Assembly (NCBI GenBank): GCA_015183035.1
Contig: JACZZP010000017.1
Coordinates: 1,302,001 to 1,366,000 of the forward strand
Origin: Meloidogyne chitwoodi
Lineage: Eukaryota; Nematoda; Chromadorea; Rhabditida; Meloidogynidae
Direction: 5' to 3'
Length of the DNA: 64,000 nucleotides
Positions 24,701 through 36,204 of this stretch are shown here, piece after piece (position 1 is the first letter of the stretch; each line of letters starts with the position of its first letter). The notes beneath the pieces are model-generated. The model did no database searches. It was given only the letters and a program-made list of their open reading frames with translations, and was not told the origin of the DNA. The translations under genes and the position numbers were made by a program.

Positions 24701-25382
24701 CTTCAATACCCTGGAAGAGAATTTCATAATAATTCACATTTTGGACTTTCTAATTCTATACCTTATGGAATGTCAAATGTTGGAAAAATGAATCGGTAAA
24801 TAAATTCTTTAAATTATTTTAAAAATCTTTTTCTTTTTTTAAAGTAGGCAAAAGCGTAGACCTTATTCTTATTATGGAGGAATGGGTGTTGGAACATTTG
24901 GAATGGGTGTTTCTTCTAACAGCAGACGAGGATTTTGTAAAAAACTTTGGGCATGCAGAAGGTTGAAGTTAGTGTGCAGAGAAGGCTTTTTTATATTTTT
25001 TAAAAATGCTTAATGATTTTTAGCAAAAATAACAAAAGCTTTTTTGAATGTATTATAGTTAGAATTAATATATATTTTTTAATTAAAATATTTTTTGCTT
25101 CTAAAAAAATATTTAATATTATATTGCTGTTTTTAATAATTAAAATATATATTTTATTTAAAAAATAAATTTTTATATTTTTCAGTCCTTCAAAAATTGA
25201 TAGACTATCACGATGTTGTTTTCCGCTTCTTTTTCTTATTTTTAATTTAGTTTATTGGTAAGAATTTTTAATTATTATATTTTAAATAAAAAATATATAA
25301 TTAATTTAGGTCAGCTCTCACTTTTATGAGTCAACGGGAATTAGAAAAAGTTGACTTTGTACCATTTAATTTTTTAATTTAA
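21745..25382 (+). CDS. Anion-selective Cys-loop ligand-gated channel subunit (GABA-A receptor class)
   Basis: Twenty exons join in frame to about 719 aa: 21745-21871, 21956-22065, 22111-22246, 22291-22430, 22756-22919, 22968-23079, 23119-23196, 23244-23367, 23411-23460, 23595-23753, 23804-23890, 23946-24053, 24098-24156, 24224-24344, 24387-24489, 24536-24650, 24688-24795, 24848-24961, 25186-25257 and 25310-25382. The ligand domain has [20 protein letters not shown] and a Cys-loop with exactly 13 residues between cysteines ([15 protein letters not shown]). M1 contains [10 protein letters not shown]2 starts [17 protein letters not shown], where PAR signals chloride selectivity; M3 is [18 protein letters not shown]; a long Ser/Asn/Gly-rich loop precedes M4, which lies in the penultimate exon. 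The ligand-domain sequence resembles GABA-A alpha/gamma and nematode lgc/gab-1 subunits, but I cannot name the orthologue. A hydrophobic leader lies about 105 residues downstream of the start used, so the first two or three exons are less certain. Confidence 0.88.
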
Positions 25383-25558
25383 TTAAAACTTTATATCAAC
25401 ACCTCAATCAAAATTTTGCCAATTATTTGTTTGCTCAAATTATTTACTTTTTTTTTTTAAATTTATGTTTTTTGTTGTACATATTATTAAATAAATATTA
25501 TATATAAATATGTTTATTAAATATATAACCTTTTTAAATGTTTAAAAAAAGTAAAGTT

Positions 25559-27129
25559 TTATTTAATTTGAATAAAATCTTTTATATTATTTTCATTAAA
25601 ATTTTCTTTTACATTTAAACGTTGACCACGATGTATAGTAACAACAATTGGAGCAATTGTAGCTTTATTTGAAAATTGCCTAATTAATATTATTTTTTAA
25701 TTTAATTAAAATTTTATAAAATTTAAATAAATATTATTTATAAATAAAAAAAAGTTTAAAATATTTACATCTTTTTAGGCAAAAAGAATTTAAATAATTC
25801 TTGTCTAAATGTTTCACTTGCCCAAAGAAGACTCCAGCTAGATAATACAACAGTACTAATATCCATTACCCAAGGATATTGTTGATATACAGCTTTAAAA
25901 ATAGGTTGCTTTCCTGTTGGGTCTATTTTGTAAATTACCCAAAATAGAATCTGTAAATTAAATTAATATATTTTTTAATTTTATAAAAATTTGTGACATA
26001 GATTAATAATTTAATTTTTATAATTAATATGCTTCAGCTTTTTTATTTAATAACCAAGGGTTACCTAAATTAAATTTTTTTTACAAAAACATTTGACTGT
26101 TAACTAATATTATAATATTTGACTGTACATATTTTAATTTATTTAAAGAAATAATTAAATAATTAATTTACCATAAGTATTGAACAAAGAAGATGTCCAA
26201 ATAAAGTAATTAAAGCATAAAATAATAATCTAATTTGTATTTTTGAATTTGTTGTAGAATTTTTTATTTTTGTTTCAATTTTTCGGTTATGAAGAATTAA
26301 AGTAATTGAACTTATTGTTATACAAATTATAAGAAAACAAATTGAAAATATAAGGTTAAAATATGCCATTATTGAGGAATAATTACCCTAAAATTAATAT
26401 AATTATAAATTAAATTAATTATATTATTTTTTACCCCAGATTTTTCAATTAATTGAAAAGATATTGTTTTATTATTTTCATCTAATTCTTGAGTAATTTC
26501 ATTTTCAATATTAAAATATTGAAAAGAGAAACAAGCTGGTACAATGATTGAAATTAATATAGAAATTGGTAATAATTTATTCCATAACTTAAAAAGTATT
26601 TTTTAATAAAAAATAAATCTTCTAATAAATATTTTATTTTAGTTTTTTTTAATTTTTATGATACAACAATAAAAATTAATAAATTAAATTAAATATTACT
26701 CTTGTATGAATAAAAGGAAAAGCAATAGTTGTTAATCTATTTAAAAGAATAAATGTTGTAGCATAATTATTTCCTTGATATGCAAATGTTGACATAACTG
26801 TGAAAAGTGACAAAAATATTTTTGGTAATTGTTTATAAAAAGGAAGGATTAAATGACCAAAAAGTGTTGGAAGTCTAAAACCATAATAAGAGTCCAAAAC
26901 ATATAAAATATCCTTAAATATATTTTTTAAATAATTTTTAAAAAATTAATTAATTAATTACCATAATAGCTCTTAAACAAAATAAAAAATAAAAAGAATT
27001 ATGAAATTGTTTTTTTAAAATAATAATAATAATTTCAAAAATATAAAGAATTAATGAAGGAATACTTAAAATTATAGAAAAATAAATTAATTCATTTCTT
27101 AATGAAACAATCCATTCGATTATATTCAT
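25559..27129 (-). CDS. Nematode serpentine chemoreceptor, Srv/Srg-like, copy 1
   Basis: Seven-transmembrane G-protein-coupled receptor of the nematode Srg superfamily by pattern (IPSLILY in TM1, NNYATTFILLNRLTT in TM3); exact family is uncertain. Six minus-strand exons join in frame: 27129-26962, 26912-26700, 26587-26435, 26387-26172, 25950-25769 and 25679-25559 (350 aa). Hydrophobic segments are spread as expected for seven helices, and the C-terminal tail is hydrophilic. It is a tandem duplicate of the gene at 27777-29095. Exons 1 and 2 are almost identical between copies, exon 3 and the first half of exon 4 differ clearly, the second half of exon 4 is again nearly identical, and the C-terminal tail differs. 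Here an extra intron and last exon replace the continuous tail of the other copy. No frame damage was seen. Sensory-neuron expression is the family norm. Confidence 0.78.
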
Positions 27130-27776
27130 TTTTTTAAATTTAAATATAAAATTAATTAAATAATTATCCTTAAAAATTATTTAAATTTATTTTTTTATTA
27201 AAATAAAAGATTAAATTTTTTTGATTATTTGTTTAATGTTGAAGCTTAATTTTAATTTAATAATATACATATAATTATAAATTTCTCTTTTAGTTTATAA
27301 TAATAAATGTGAATAAAATTGTTGAATATAAAATATATACCTATAAAATAATTTTATTAAAATTATTTATAAATAAATTTCTATAATTAAATTATTTATA
27401 AATTAATTGTCATTTGATCTTTTTTGGTCTTATTAACTTTAAAATTAAATTATATTTCTTTATAATTTATTAAAATTATAAATCTTTAAAAATTATAAAA
27501 ATAAATTATTTAAACAAAAATATCTTTTTTTTATTAAAAAAGATATATTTTAGGTAAATATCAACATATATAATTAAATAACTAAATTAAATATATAATT
27601 AGTAATTAATTATTTTTAAATATATATACATATTTTAAATTTATTTTCATAACGGAAACATATGACTTTTGAAATTTTATTAACAGGAGAATAATTATTA
27701 TGGGACAATTGGGAAACGTTATGAAATAAAGGTAATAGACAAATCATTAAATAATATTTTTAATATAAAAGTTTGA
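27130..27776. other. Spacer between tandem receptor copies
   Basis: Very AT-rich promoter DNA of copy 1 and 3' flank of copy 2. No gene or repeat element recognised. Confidence 0.4.
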
Positions 27777-29095
27777 TTAAATAATATTAGGATTGTTAAT
27801 AAAATTTTGATATTTCGGTACAGAATTGATAATTCTTTGATTATTATTTAAATTCTGGTTCGTCAAGTTTATTGGTTCAACTAAAGTATTCAATGAATTT
27901 TTTAATAATCTTTTAGGCAAAAAGAATTTAAATAATTCTTGTCTGAATGTATCATTGGCCCAAAGAAGACTCCAACTAGATAATACAACAGTACTAATAT
28001 CCATTACCCAAGGATATTGTTGATATACAGCTTTAAAAATAGGTTGATTTCCTGTTGGATCTATTTTGTAAATTACCCAAAATAGAAGCTTTAAAATAAT
28101 TAAATTAAATTAATATATATATTTTTTTAAATAATTAATTTACCATAATTATTGAACAAAGAAGATGTCCAAATAAAGTAATTAAAGCATAAAATAATAA
28201 TCTAATTTGTATTTTTGAATTTTCTGTAGAATTTTGTATTTTTGATAATTTAATTCGATAAACAAAAAATGTAGATATACTTAAAGCCAAACAAATAAAT
28301 AAAAATACTAAAGAGAAAATGCTAGTAAATTGATTCATTTTCATTAAATAAGTACCCTTAAATTTAATTAAAAATAATTAAATATTAAAAATAAAACTAC
28401 CCCAAACTTTTCTAATAATAAAAAAGAATTTTTATCAAGTTCAACAATTTCCATTTCCATGTTAAAATAATCAAAAGAGAAATAGGCCGGTAAAATAATT
28501 GTAAAAAGTATTGAAATTGGTAATAATTTACGCCACAACTGTAAAATTTAATTTAAAAATTATTTCATAAAGAAAATAATCTCGATTTGGGATTTTTTCT
28601 TAAACTTATTTATCTTTTATAAATATAAAATTTAATAAAACCTTTTCATGATTAAAAGGAAAAACAACAGCTGTTAATCTATTTAAAAGAATAAATGTTG
28701 TAGCATAATTATTTCCTTGATATGCAAATGTTGAGATAACTGAGAAAAGTGACAAAAATATTTTTGGTAATTGTTTATAAAAAGGAAGGATTAAATGACC
28801 AAAAAGTGTTGGAAGTCTAAAACCATAATAAGAGTCCAAAACATATAAAATATCCTTAAATATATTTTTTAAATAATTTTAAAATAAATAAATAATTAAT
28901 TACCATAATAGCTCTTAAACAAAATAAAAAATAAAAAGAATTATGAAATTGTTTTTTTAAAATAATAATAATAATTTCAAAAATATAAAGAATTAATGAA
29001 GGAATACTTAAAATTATAGAAAAATAAATTAATTCATTTCTTAATGAAACAATCCAAGCAATAAATTCATCATTTTTATTTGTAGATATTTCCAT
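27777..29095 (-). CDS. Nematode serpentine chemoreceptor, Srv/Srg-like, copy 2
   Basis: Tandem paralogue of the receptor at 25559-27129. Five minus-strand exons, 29095-28904, 28854-28642, 28538-28401, 28356-28144 and 28088-27777, give 355 aa. The N-terminus is a few residues longer than in copy 1 before both converge on WIVSLRNELIYFS. TM-bearing exons end with ATG immediately before the donor in exons 1 and 4, in both copies. The tail after FFLPK runs on without an intron and is Asn/Leu-rich. The gene appears intact. Family assignment rests on hydrophobic pattern and short motifs only, so Srv versus Srg is open. Confidence 0.78.
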
Positions 29096-29893
29096 AATTA
29101 TTTAAATAATTAAAGTTTTATATAAAAGTTATGATTTTAAAATATTATTTTCTAAAATAAACTTGGCTATATTTTTATAAATAGTTAATTAGTTTGAAAA
29201 AATAAAAGTACCTATTAGTATTTAATTATATGCCTATTTAAATAATTAAATAAATTTAATAATTTTTAAAGTAGAAGAAATATTTATATAAGAATAGCAA
29301 TATTTTTAAATTGAAAAAAAAGAAATAAAAATAATTAAATTAAAATTAACATTTTTCTTATATAAATATTTTTTGTGAAATAAAATTTATTAAATTTTAA
29401 ATTAAATAAAATTTTATTTCCAATTAATTTATTATTTAATTTAAAAAAATAAAATATAATAAATCTTTTTTAATATGTATATTCTATGTATTTTATAATT
29501 TAATTTATTAAATAAATATTATTAAATTATAAAATTAAATTAAGAAATAATTTTAATAAGAATTAAAGTTTAATATTTATCTGCAAAAATGTAAAAAATT
29601 TAAATAAAATATAAATATATGGAAAAATTGAAAAGTTGTTACCTTAAAATAAGATAATTATATATGTATAAATAAATCAGAAAAAAGGAATTATGTCTTT
29701 AAATTAAAGAAAACATCATATAATTTTGAAATACTTAATTAAATAGCTAATCGGAATTACGTTTAATTTAAAAATTAAATTAAATAAATGTGACAAAATG
29801 ACCGAAATAATTGTTAAAAAACAAATGAATAATCAAAAAGATAAAAAAGAGTTGACAAATAATTTTTGTCAAAATAAGGTTTCTATTTTTAAT
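29096..29893. other. Spacer between receptor and RING gene copy 1
   Basis: AT-rich promoter side of receptor copy 2 and 3' flank of the RING gene. Nothing else recognised. Confidence 0.4.
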
Positions 29894-32682
29894 TTAATTT
29901 TTTTTTTTGATACTTTCAGGTAAATCTTCAACATCAAAAGTAGCCAATTTACTTCTAGTATAACCCAATTCTTTTGATTTTGATAATTTTAGGTTTTTAT
30001 TAAGTTGATCTTCTAAAATATATCCTAAAATTTCTTTATCAACATTATTAATTTGTCTTTTAATAAAATAATCATCATCATTCATATCAGTATAAGGTAT
30101 TGGATCAAGTAATATTTGATACTTAATTTTAATTTAAAATATTTAAATAAAATACTTACCTCATATTTAAAATATTTATTAGAAAATACTGGTTCTTGTA
30201 TTGGAATTTCAACATTTAAATATATTCCTCTGCAAAGTGGACATAAATTTTTTTTATCTTCTTCTTCAAACCATTTATTAATACATTCTTGATGAAAAAT
30301 ATGCTGAAATAATTTATTTAAAAATTATTATAAATAATTAAAAATAAATATATTTAAAAAATCTTTTTTATAATAATTTTAACTTTTATTATTTTTTAAA
30401 ATCAATATTATATTTAACTTAATCTTTTTTAAATTAAATTATTGTTGGATATGTGTAAAGGTGTGAGTGTTACTATATAAGCCGTCAGGCTTATATAGTA
30501 TAAAAGCCAGTCTAACAGTTAGTCAAGAGGGCACATACTAGGACCTGGCCTAGTCCTTGTCCCCCGTCATCAGCACCAGACCAGTGTCCGACGACCTTCT
30601 CTTCGCTACCATTGTTACTATCTACTTTTACGATAAAGCGCTGTCGCTAGCCTTATTGTTATTCTACGATACAACAATTATATAAATTTATTTACTTTGC
30701 ATACATTTCCAATACTTAATTTTTCTGATTTTAAAATTGTATTAAAGCAGATGCCGCATTTATTTCCATTTTCAGAATCATCTGACCCTTAAATTTAATT
30801 TTAAATAATTTTAACGTATTATTTTTAATTAAAAAAATAAATTTAATTATTTTAAAAGAATTATTTTAATTGAATTTTTTTTAATTTTAAATAAAAAAAT
30901 TAAAAAAATATATTTAAAAAATTATCTCAGTTATTTCCTCTTTATTTTTATATTCTATAATTTCAGATGTTGCTCCCTCATTTTCTTTTTTAATTTCAGA
31001 TGTTTCTCCTTTTTCATGTATGGAAGTTAAAAATTGTTCCAATATTTTTGAATTCTATATGAAATTAATATTTTTTTATAAATTTTTTTTAGTAATTCAA
31101 AAATATATGTATAATATTATATATTTAATTTGTCAATTATACTACATTTATAATTAATTAAAAAAATTAAAATTTTACTTCCTCTTCATTCTCAAATGAA
31201 AGAATAATTTTTGAGGAATTTATTATTGAACTTTCCTCTTCTTTTATAGTATCATCATTACTACTATTAAATAAATTATTGTTATTGATTTTTATATTCA
31301 ACCTTTTTAAATTTGATATTTTTTAATTATTTAAGACAAACTAAATTATTATTAAATTTAAATATAATAAATAATTTTTAGATAAATTATTTAATATTTA
31401 TTGACTTCTAAATTCAAAAAATTAAATTATTTAAAGTATTTAGTAAGAATTTTAATTTAAATTATTAACACAAATTAATTCATACGATATTGACATCCTT
31501 AACCTTCTCCCAGGAACTGATCTCATTCTAGCTTCCCTATATTTTCTTTCCCATTTAGGATTTCCGGAATTTAAGCCTTCTTCTTTTAAATCTTTTAATT
31601 GTATTTTTTCAAAAATTGTTTTCCCATCATTTGATTTAAGAATAACATTATAATTTTCATTAAAGTAAGGATTCTTTACTTCATTCTCATTAAAAAAATG
31701 AATTTTAGCCCGTAAATGAATATCTCCAGTAAATACTCCAACATAGAAAGTATAACTTTTATATAAATTTGGATATTCTATTTTCCATGAACGCTAAAAT
31801 AATAATAAATATTTTAAATTAATTTACAAAAAATATTTTAATATAATTATAAAATTAATATTGTAAAAAGATTAATCTTTCTTTAAGTCTGGTTAAATAA
31901 AAAAACTATCATATGATGGTTAAGTGGATAACATCCTTAATTCAGAAAGTGCAAAGGATCAATCCCCTTCATACTTTTGTTATTTTATGAGTGACCGTTT
32001 TAATTAATTAATTTTTTAATTTAAATACAATTTTTGACAACAGAAAAAATAATTTTTTATTAAAAATAATAAGAAAATAAATAATACAAATATTAAAAAT
32101 TATTAACAAGTTTCTAAAACTTGTTTTATCTATTTACTTACCGTTAATTGTCTATGTTCATTTATGGGAATATCAATTTCCACTAATATACGTTCTAGCT
32201 CTTTAAACTTATCGCCGTCTAAAAAATATTTTTTGCGTGTATTTTTAGAAATAATTTTAAAAAATTTGTCTTTAGCATTTTTAACTTTTCTTAAAATTTC
32301 ATTTTCAAAAGGATTTTTAAGTTCAGAACGATTAAATTCAACATTAAAAGAAAAATCTTGTCCTGTTTGTTGGCTTAAAATTTTAGCAAATTGTTCACCA
32401 GCAATTGGATAAAATGTTACTTTTATCTTAAAATTATTTTTTAAATAATAATATTTAAAAAATAAAAGAAAAAACATTATAAAGTCTTCCATTTCTTTCT
32501 GCATAAGATTCAATTTTTGGTTCAATTTTTCCAATAAAATTAAATGATTTTTGATTTTTTGAATTATTTTCAGTAATAACAGATTTTCCTTTATTTAAAT
32601 TAACTTGTTTAGTTAATTTTATTATTAAAATTAAAATTAAAATAATTTTTAAAATATATTTTATTATTTGATTAATTTTCAT
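29894..32682 (-). CDS. Leader-bearing RING-H2 protein, copy 1, with a lost splice donor
   Basis: Minus-strand exons 32682-32476, 32426-32142, 31793-31486, 31302-31179 and 31054-about 30914 join in frame, followed by 30787-30696, 30303-30160 and 30121-29894, which encode the RING domain and tail. The RING is C3H2C3: CGIC, then CKHIFHQEC, then CPLC, typical of ubiquitin E3 ligases. The N-terminus is a Lys-flanked run of about 16 Ile/Leu residues, a signal peptide or signal anchor. Between the acidic linker exon and the first RING exon I find no usable GT donor: the linker frame runs to TAA at 30916-30914 and the only GT before the next acceptor lies well past that stop. The paralogue at 33409-35435 has linker and RING in one exon. 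So this copy either uses a non-canonical donor or makes a protein truncated before the RING. A solo LTR sits in the intron between the two RING exons. Confidence 0.65.
30443..30676. mobile_element. Solo LTR of an LTR retrotransposon
   Basis: 234 bp bounded by TGTTGG and CAACA (TG...CA ends) and flanked by a perfect 5 bp target duplication ATTAT (30438-30442 and 30677-30681). It is much richer in GC than its surroundings. Inside is a perfect 12 bp inverted pair, ACTATATAAGCC and GGCTTATATAGT, with a GTCA loop, overlapping a TATA-like promoter. It lies in an intron that splits the RING domain of the gene at 29894-32682. A 5 bp duplication fits Gypsy or BEL/Pao. Confidence 0.85.
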
Positions 32683-33408
32683 TGAAATAATTTAAATAAA
32701 TTTATAAAGTCAATTTTCTAATTAAACAAAATGAATTTTTATATTTTTAATTTATGTAAATATGTATAATTGAAGATAACTCTAAAAGGGATAAAAGTGA
32801 ATTAATGTCTGGTATATATTTTTTATTCTTCGAATTTTTAAATTTTTTAAATAAATATTTAATTTATTTAATTTTTTATAAAATAATAATGTTGTAAATT
32901 TTTTTTTAAATAAAAGTTAATTAAATATCTTTGTATTACAAATTATTTTATAAAATTAAAATTTGATTTAAATAATTTCAATAAATTATTTAAACAAAAT
33001 AAATAAATAATGTGAAAAAAATATTATATTTTAAATTTTAAATTGTAATTTAATAAAATATATTTTTTTAAAGTTAATTTATATTAATATTAAATAAAAG
33101 AAAATGGAAATTTGAATAGCACTTCATTTTTAAATTAAAATGTAAATTTTAAATAAATTCACATCTAACTCACCACCCACCTTTTTATTTATTGGGGGGA
33201 GAATTGAAGTACTTAAATGAGAAGGGGAAGTATTTTTTTAGAAAATAGTTATTGATTTTATTCAAAATTTTTAAAAATTAAATTATAAAAATTTAATTAA
33301 AGTATAAAGTTTTAATACATAAATTAAAATTATAATAATAATAAAAAAATATTTTAATATTATTATTAAACAAAAGAATATATTTAATTTAATTTTATTT
33401 ATTTTATT
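32683..33408. other. Spacer between RING gene copies
   Basis: Very AT-rich, with a short GC-richer patch near 33170-33230. No gene recognised. Confidence 0.4.
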
Positions 33409-35435
33409 TTAAATATTCTTCATTGTTTTTTTACTACTTTCAGGTAAATCTTCAACATCAAAAGTAGCCAATTTACTTCTAGAATAACCCAATTCTTTTA
33501 ATTTTGATAATTTTGGATATTTAAATAAATATGTTAAAATAGTATATCCTAATATTTTATTATCATTTATTTCAATTTGTTTTCTAATAAAATAATCTTT
33601 GTCATTTGTGTCAGTATGTGGAAATTGATCAATTAGTATTTGATACTTAATTTTAAAATATTTAATTAAAAATATTTCTTACTTCATATTTAAAATATTT
33701 ATTTGAACATACTGGTTCTTGTATTGGAAGTTCAATTTCTAAATAAAATTTTTTACAGATTGGACATAATGAAGGTTTATCTTCTTCAAACCATTTAAAA
33801 ATACATTCTTTGTGAAAAATATGCTTAAATAATATTTATTAAATTTAATTAAATATTATTATTAATTTTAGTTAACCTCGCATTGTCTTCCAATAATTAA
33901 AGAATTTTCATCAAAATTATCAAAACAAATACCACATGCTTTATTTTCTATATTTTTAATAATATTATTATCTTCTTTTTCTTCAATAATAATATTTTTC
34001 TCTTTTTTATTTATTATTATTTCTTGATTTTTTTCATTAATTTTAGAGGTTTCTCCTTCATATAAAATTGTTTTTTGAGTCTTTAAATAATTAAAAATTT
34101 ATTTAAATATTAAATATAATAAATTTTACTTTTTCTCTTTCAATTAAAATAATAATTTTAGATAAATTTATTATATTAATATTTTCTTGTTCTGTAATTA
34201 TATCTTTTGTTGTTTCACCAAATAAATTTTTTTTAATTGGTATTTCAAGTCTAAATTTTAAATTATATTTTTTAATTAAAATTAATTTAAATTAATTACA
34301 ATAAAGTAGTTCTTTCTCTCCTTTCAGGGAATAATGTATAATGCCATCTTTCATATTTATTTATCCAATTTGGAAAAATATTTGTTTTTTTATTATTATT
34401 ATTTATTATTAAATCTTTTAATTTAAATTTATCAAAAATTATTTTTTCATCACTTGATTTAATAAAAACATTATCTTCATTAGTAAAAAATGGATTTGCT
34501 ATATTTTCATTAAAAAGATGAATTTTAGCCCGTAAATGAATATCTCCAGTAAATACTCCAACAAAGAAAATATAACTTTTATATAAATTTGGATATTCTA
34601 TTTTCCATGAACGCTAAAATAATAATAAATATTTTAAAATTAAAATATTTATTATTAACAAAATATTAAATGATAATTTTTTAATAAATTAAAAAAAAAA
34701 TAAACAATTTTAAATTCTTCAAAAAATTATTTAAAAATTAGGCTTTTAATTAAATAAAAGAATTTTAAATATAATTTAATTATTATTTTATATATTAATT
34801 ATGCATTTTCTACTAATTTTAAATTATAGAACTAAAATTAAATTATTTTTTTAAATATAATTTAATTAAAAATAATAATAAATATATTTTTACTTTGATA
34901 AAATTAGAATTTCCATTTATTGGAACAAAAATTTCAATTAATATTTTTTTTAATCCTGCAAAAGGACCTCCATTTAAATTATATAATAATCTTTCATCTT
35001 TAGAAAAAACTCGCCAAATATTTGATTTTAATCTTTTTAATTTTTCTTTTACATTTTCAAAAGGATTTTTAAGTTGAGAACGATTAAATTCAACATTAAA
35101 AGAAAAATCTTGTTCTGTTTGTTGGCTTAAAATTTTTGAAAATTGTTCACCAGCAATTGGATAAAATGTTACTTTTATCTTAAAATTATTTTTTAAATAA
35201 TAATATTTAAAAAATAAAAGAAAAAAACATTATAAAGTCTTCCATTTCTTTCTGCATAAGATTCAATTTTTGGTTCAATTTTTCCAATAAAATTAAATGA
35301 TTTTTGATTTTTTGAATTATTTTCAGTAATAACAGATTTTCCTTTATTTAAATTAACTTGTTTAGTTAATTTTATTATTAAAATTAAAATTAAAATAATT
35401 TTTAAAATATATTTTATTATTTGATTAATTTTCAT
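33409..35435 (-). CDS. Leader-bearing RING-H2 protein, copy 2
   Basis: Intact paralogue of the gene at 29894-32682. Seven minus-strand exons, 35435-35229, 35178-34894, 34613-34300, 34250-34130, 34080-33877, 33823-33683 and 33645-33409, give 502 aa with all junctions canonical. Order: hydrophobic leader (residues about 8-22), a middle region of unknown fold that starts IKVTFYPIAGEQF and holds the stretch YTFYVGVFTGDIHLRAK-like in the third exon, an acidic Asn/Lys/Glu linker, a C3H2C3 RING (CGIC, CEHIFHKEC, CPIC) and a C-terminal tail with a shared VEDLPES motif. Exon 1, intron 1 and the first half of exon 2 are nearly identical to copy 1; the rest has diverged. RING-H2 proteins are usually ubiquitin ligases. 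With a cleavable leader it would be secreted; with an anchor it would be a membrane E3. I cannot decide between these. Confidence 0.78.
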
Positions 35436-36204
35436 TATTTTAATTAAATTAATTAATTATTTGGAAATAATAAAATATTAAATAAAATAAAATAAAATAT
35501 GAGCAATTAATTTATTCCTCTTAAATTGCTAATTTTTTGCACTTTATTATTTTGAAATATATTTTTTTATTTAATTATGTCTTTATATTTAATTTATATT
35601 TATTAATAAAATATAATATTATTAACTTTTTAATATTAAAAATAATAATATTCAATTTCCTCAAAAACAATTATAATTAATAAAACAATAAAACAATTAA
35701 TTATTTAATTCTTCCACATATGGAGAATATATTTAAAATATAAATTTAATTTTTTAAATTGACCACACACACGAAATCTCTTAAAAACAATTTAGGTAGT
35801 ATTTTCCTCTTTTTTTATCTCAATATTTATTTCCTAATAAATATTATTGAAATATTTAGGTATCACATGTTTTGACTAAAATTATTAGACAACTTTTAAT
35901 TAATAAATATTGGGGTAAATATTTATTTTTTAAAAACTTTGACCTTTTATCTTTAAAATATTTTGCGTCATAATAATTAATTAATTATTGTCTTTTTATT
36001 TATTTATTTATTATAATTTAATTCACATGAATTTAAAAGTCTAACCGCACTTTTTAATTAAAATAAAAACAAAGTTTGTTTTTATTTATTAAAAAGAGAG
36101 GGTAATAAATAGTCTATAAAAATGATTTTTAATTTAATAAATATTGTCAATTTGTTTTATTATTTCTTTTTTATTATTTAAATTAATTTAAATAAATATT
36201 ACAA
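35436..36204. other. Divergent spacer, RING copy 2 and pioneer gene
   Basis: AT-rich DNA upstream of both flanking genes. No further gene or repeat recognised. Confidence 0.4.

Noticed and set aside
31890..31990. tRNA-like sequence with A-box-like TGGTTAAGTGG and B-box-like GGATCAATCCC
   Set aside because: The acceptor stem does not pair and the anticodon arm is poor. At most a tRNA-derived relic inside an intron of the RING gene.
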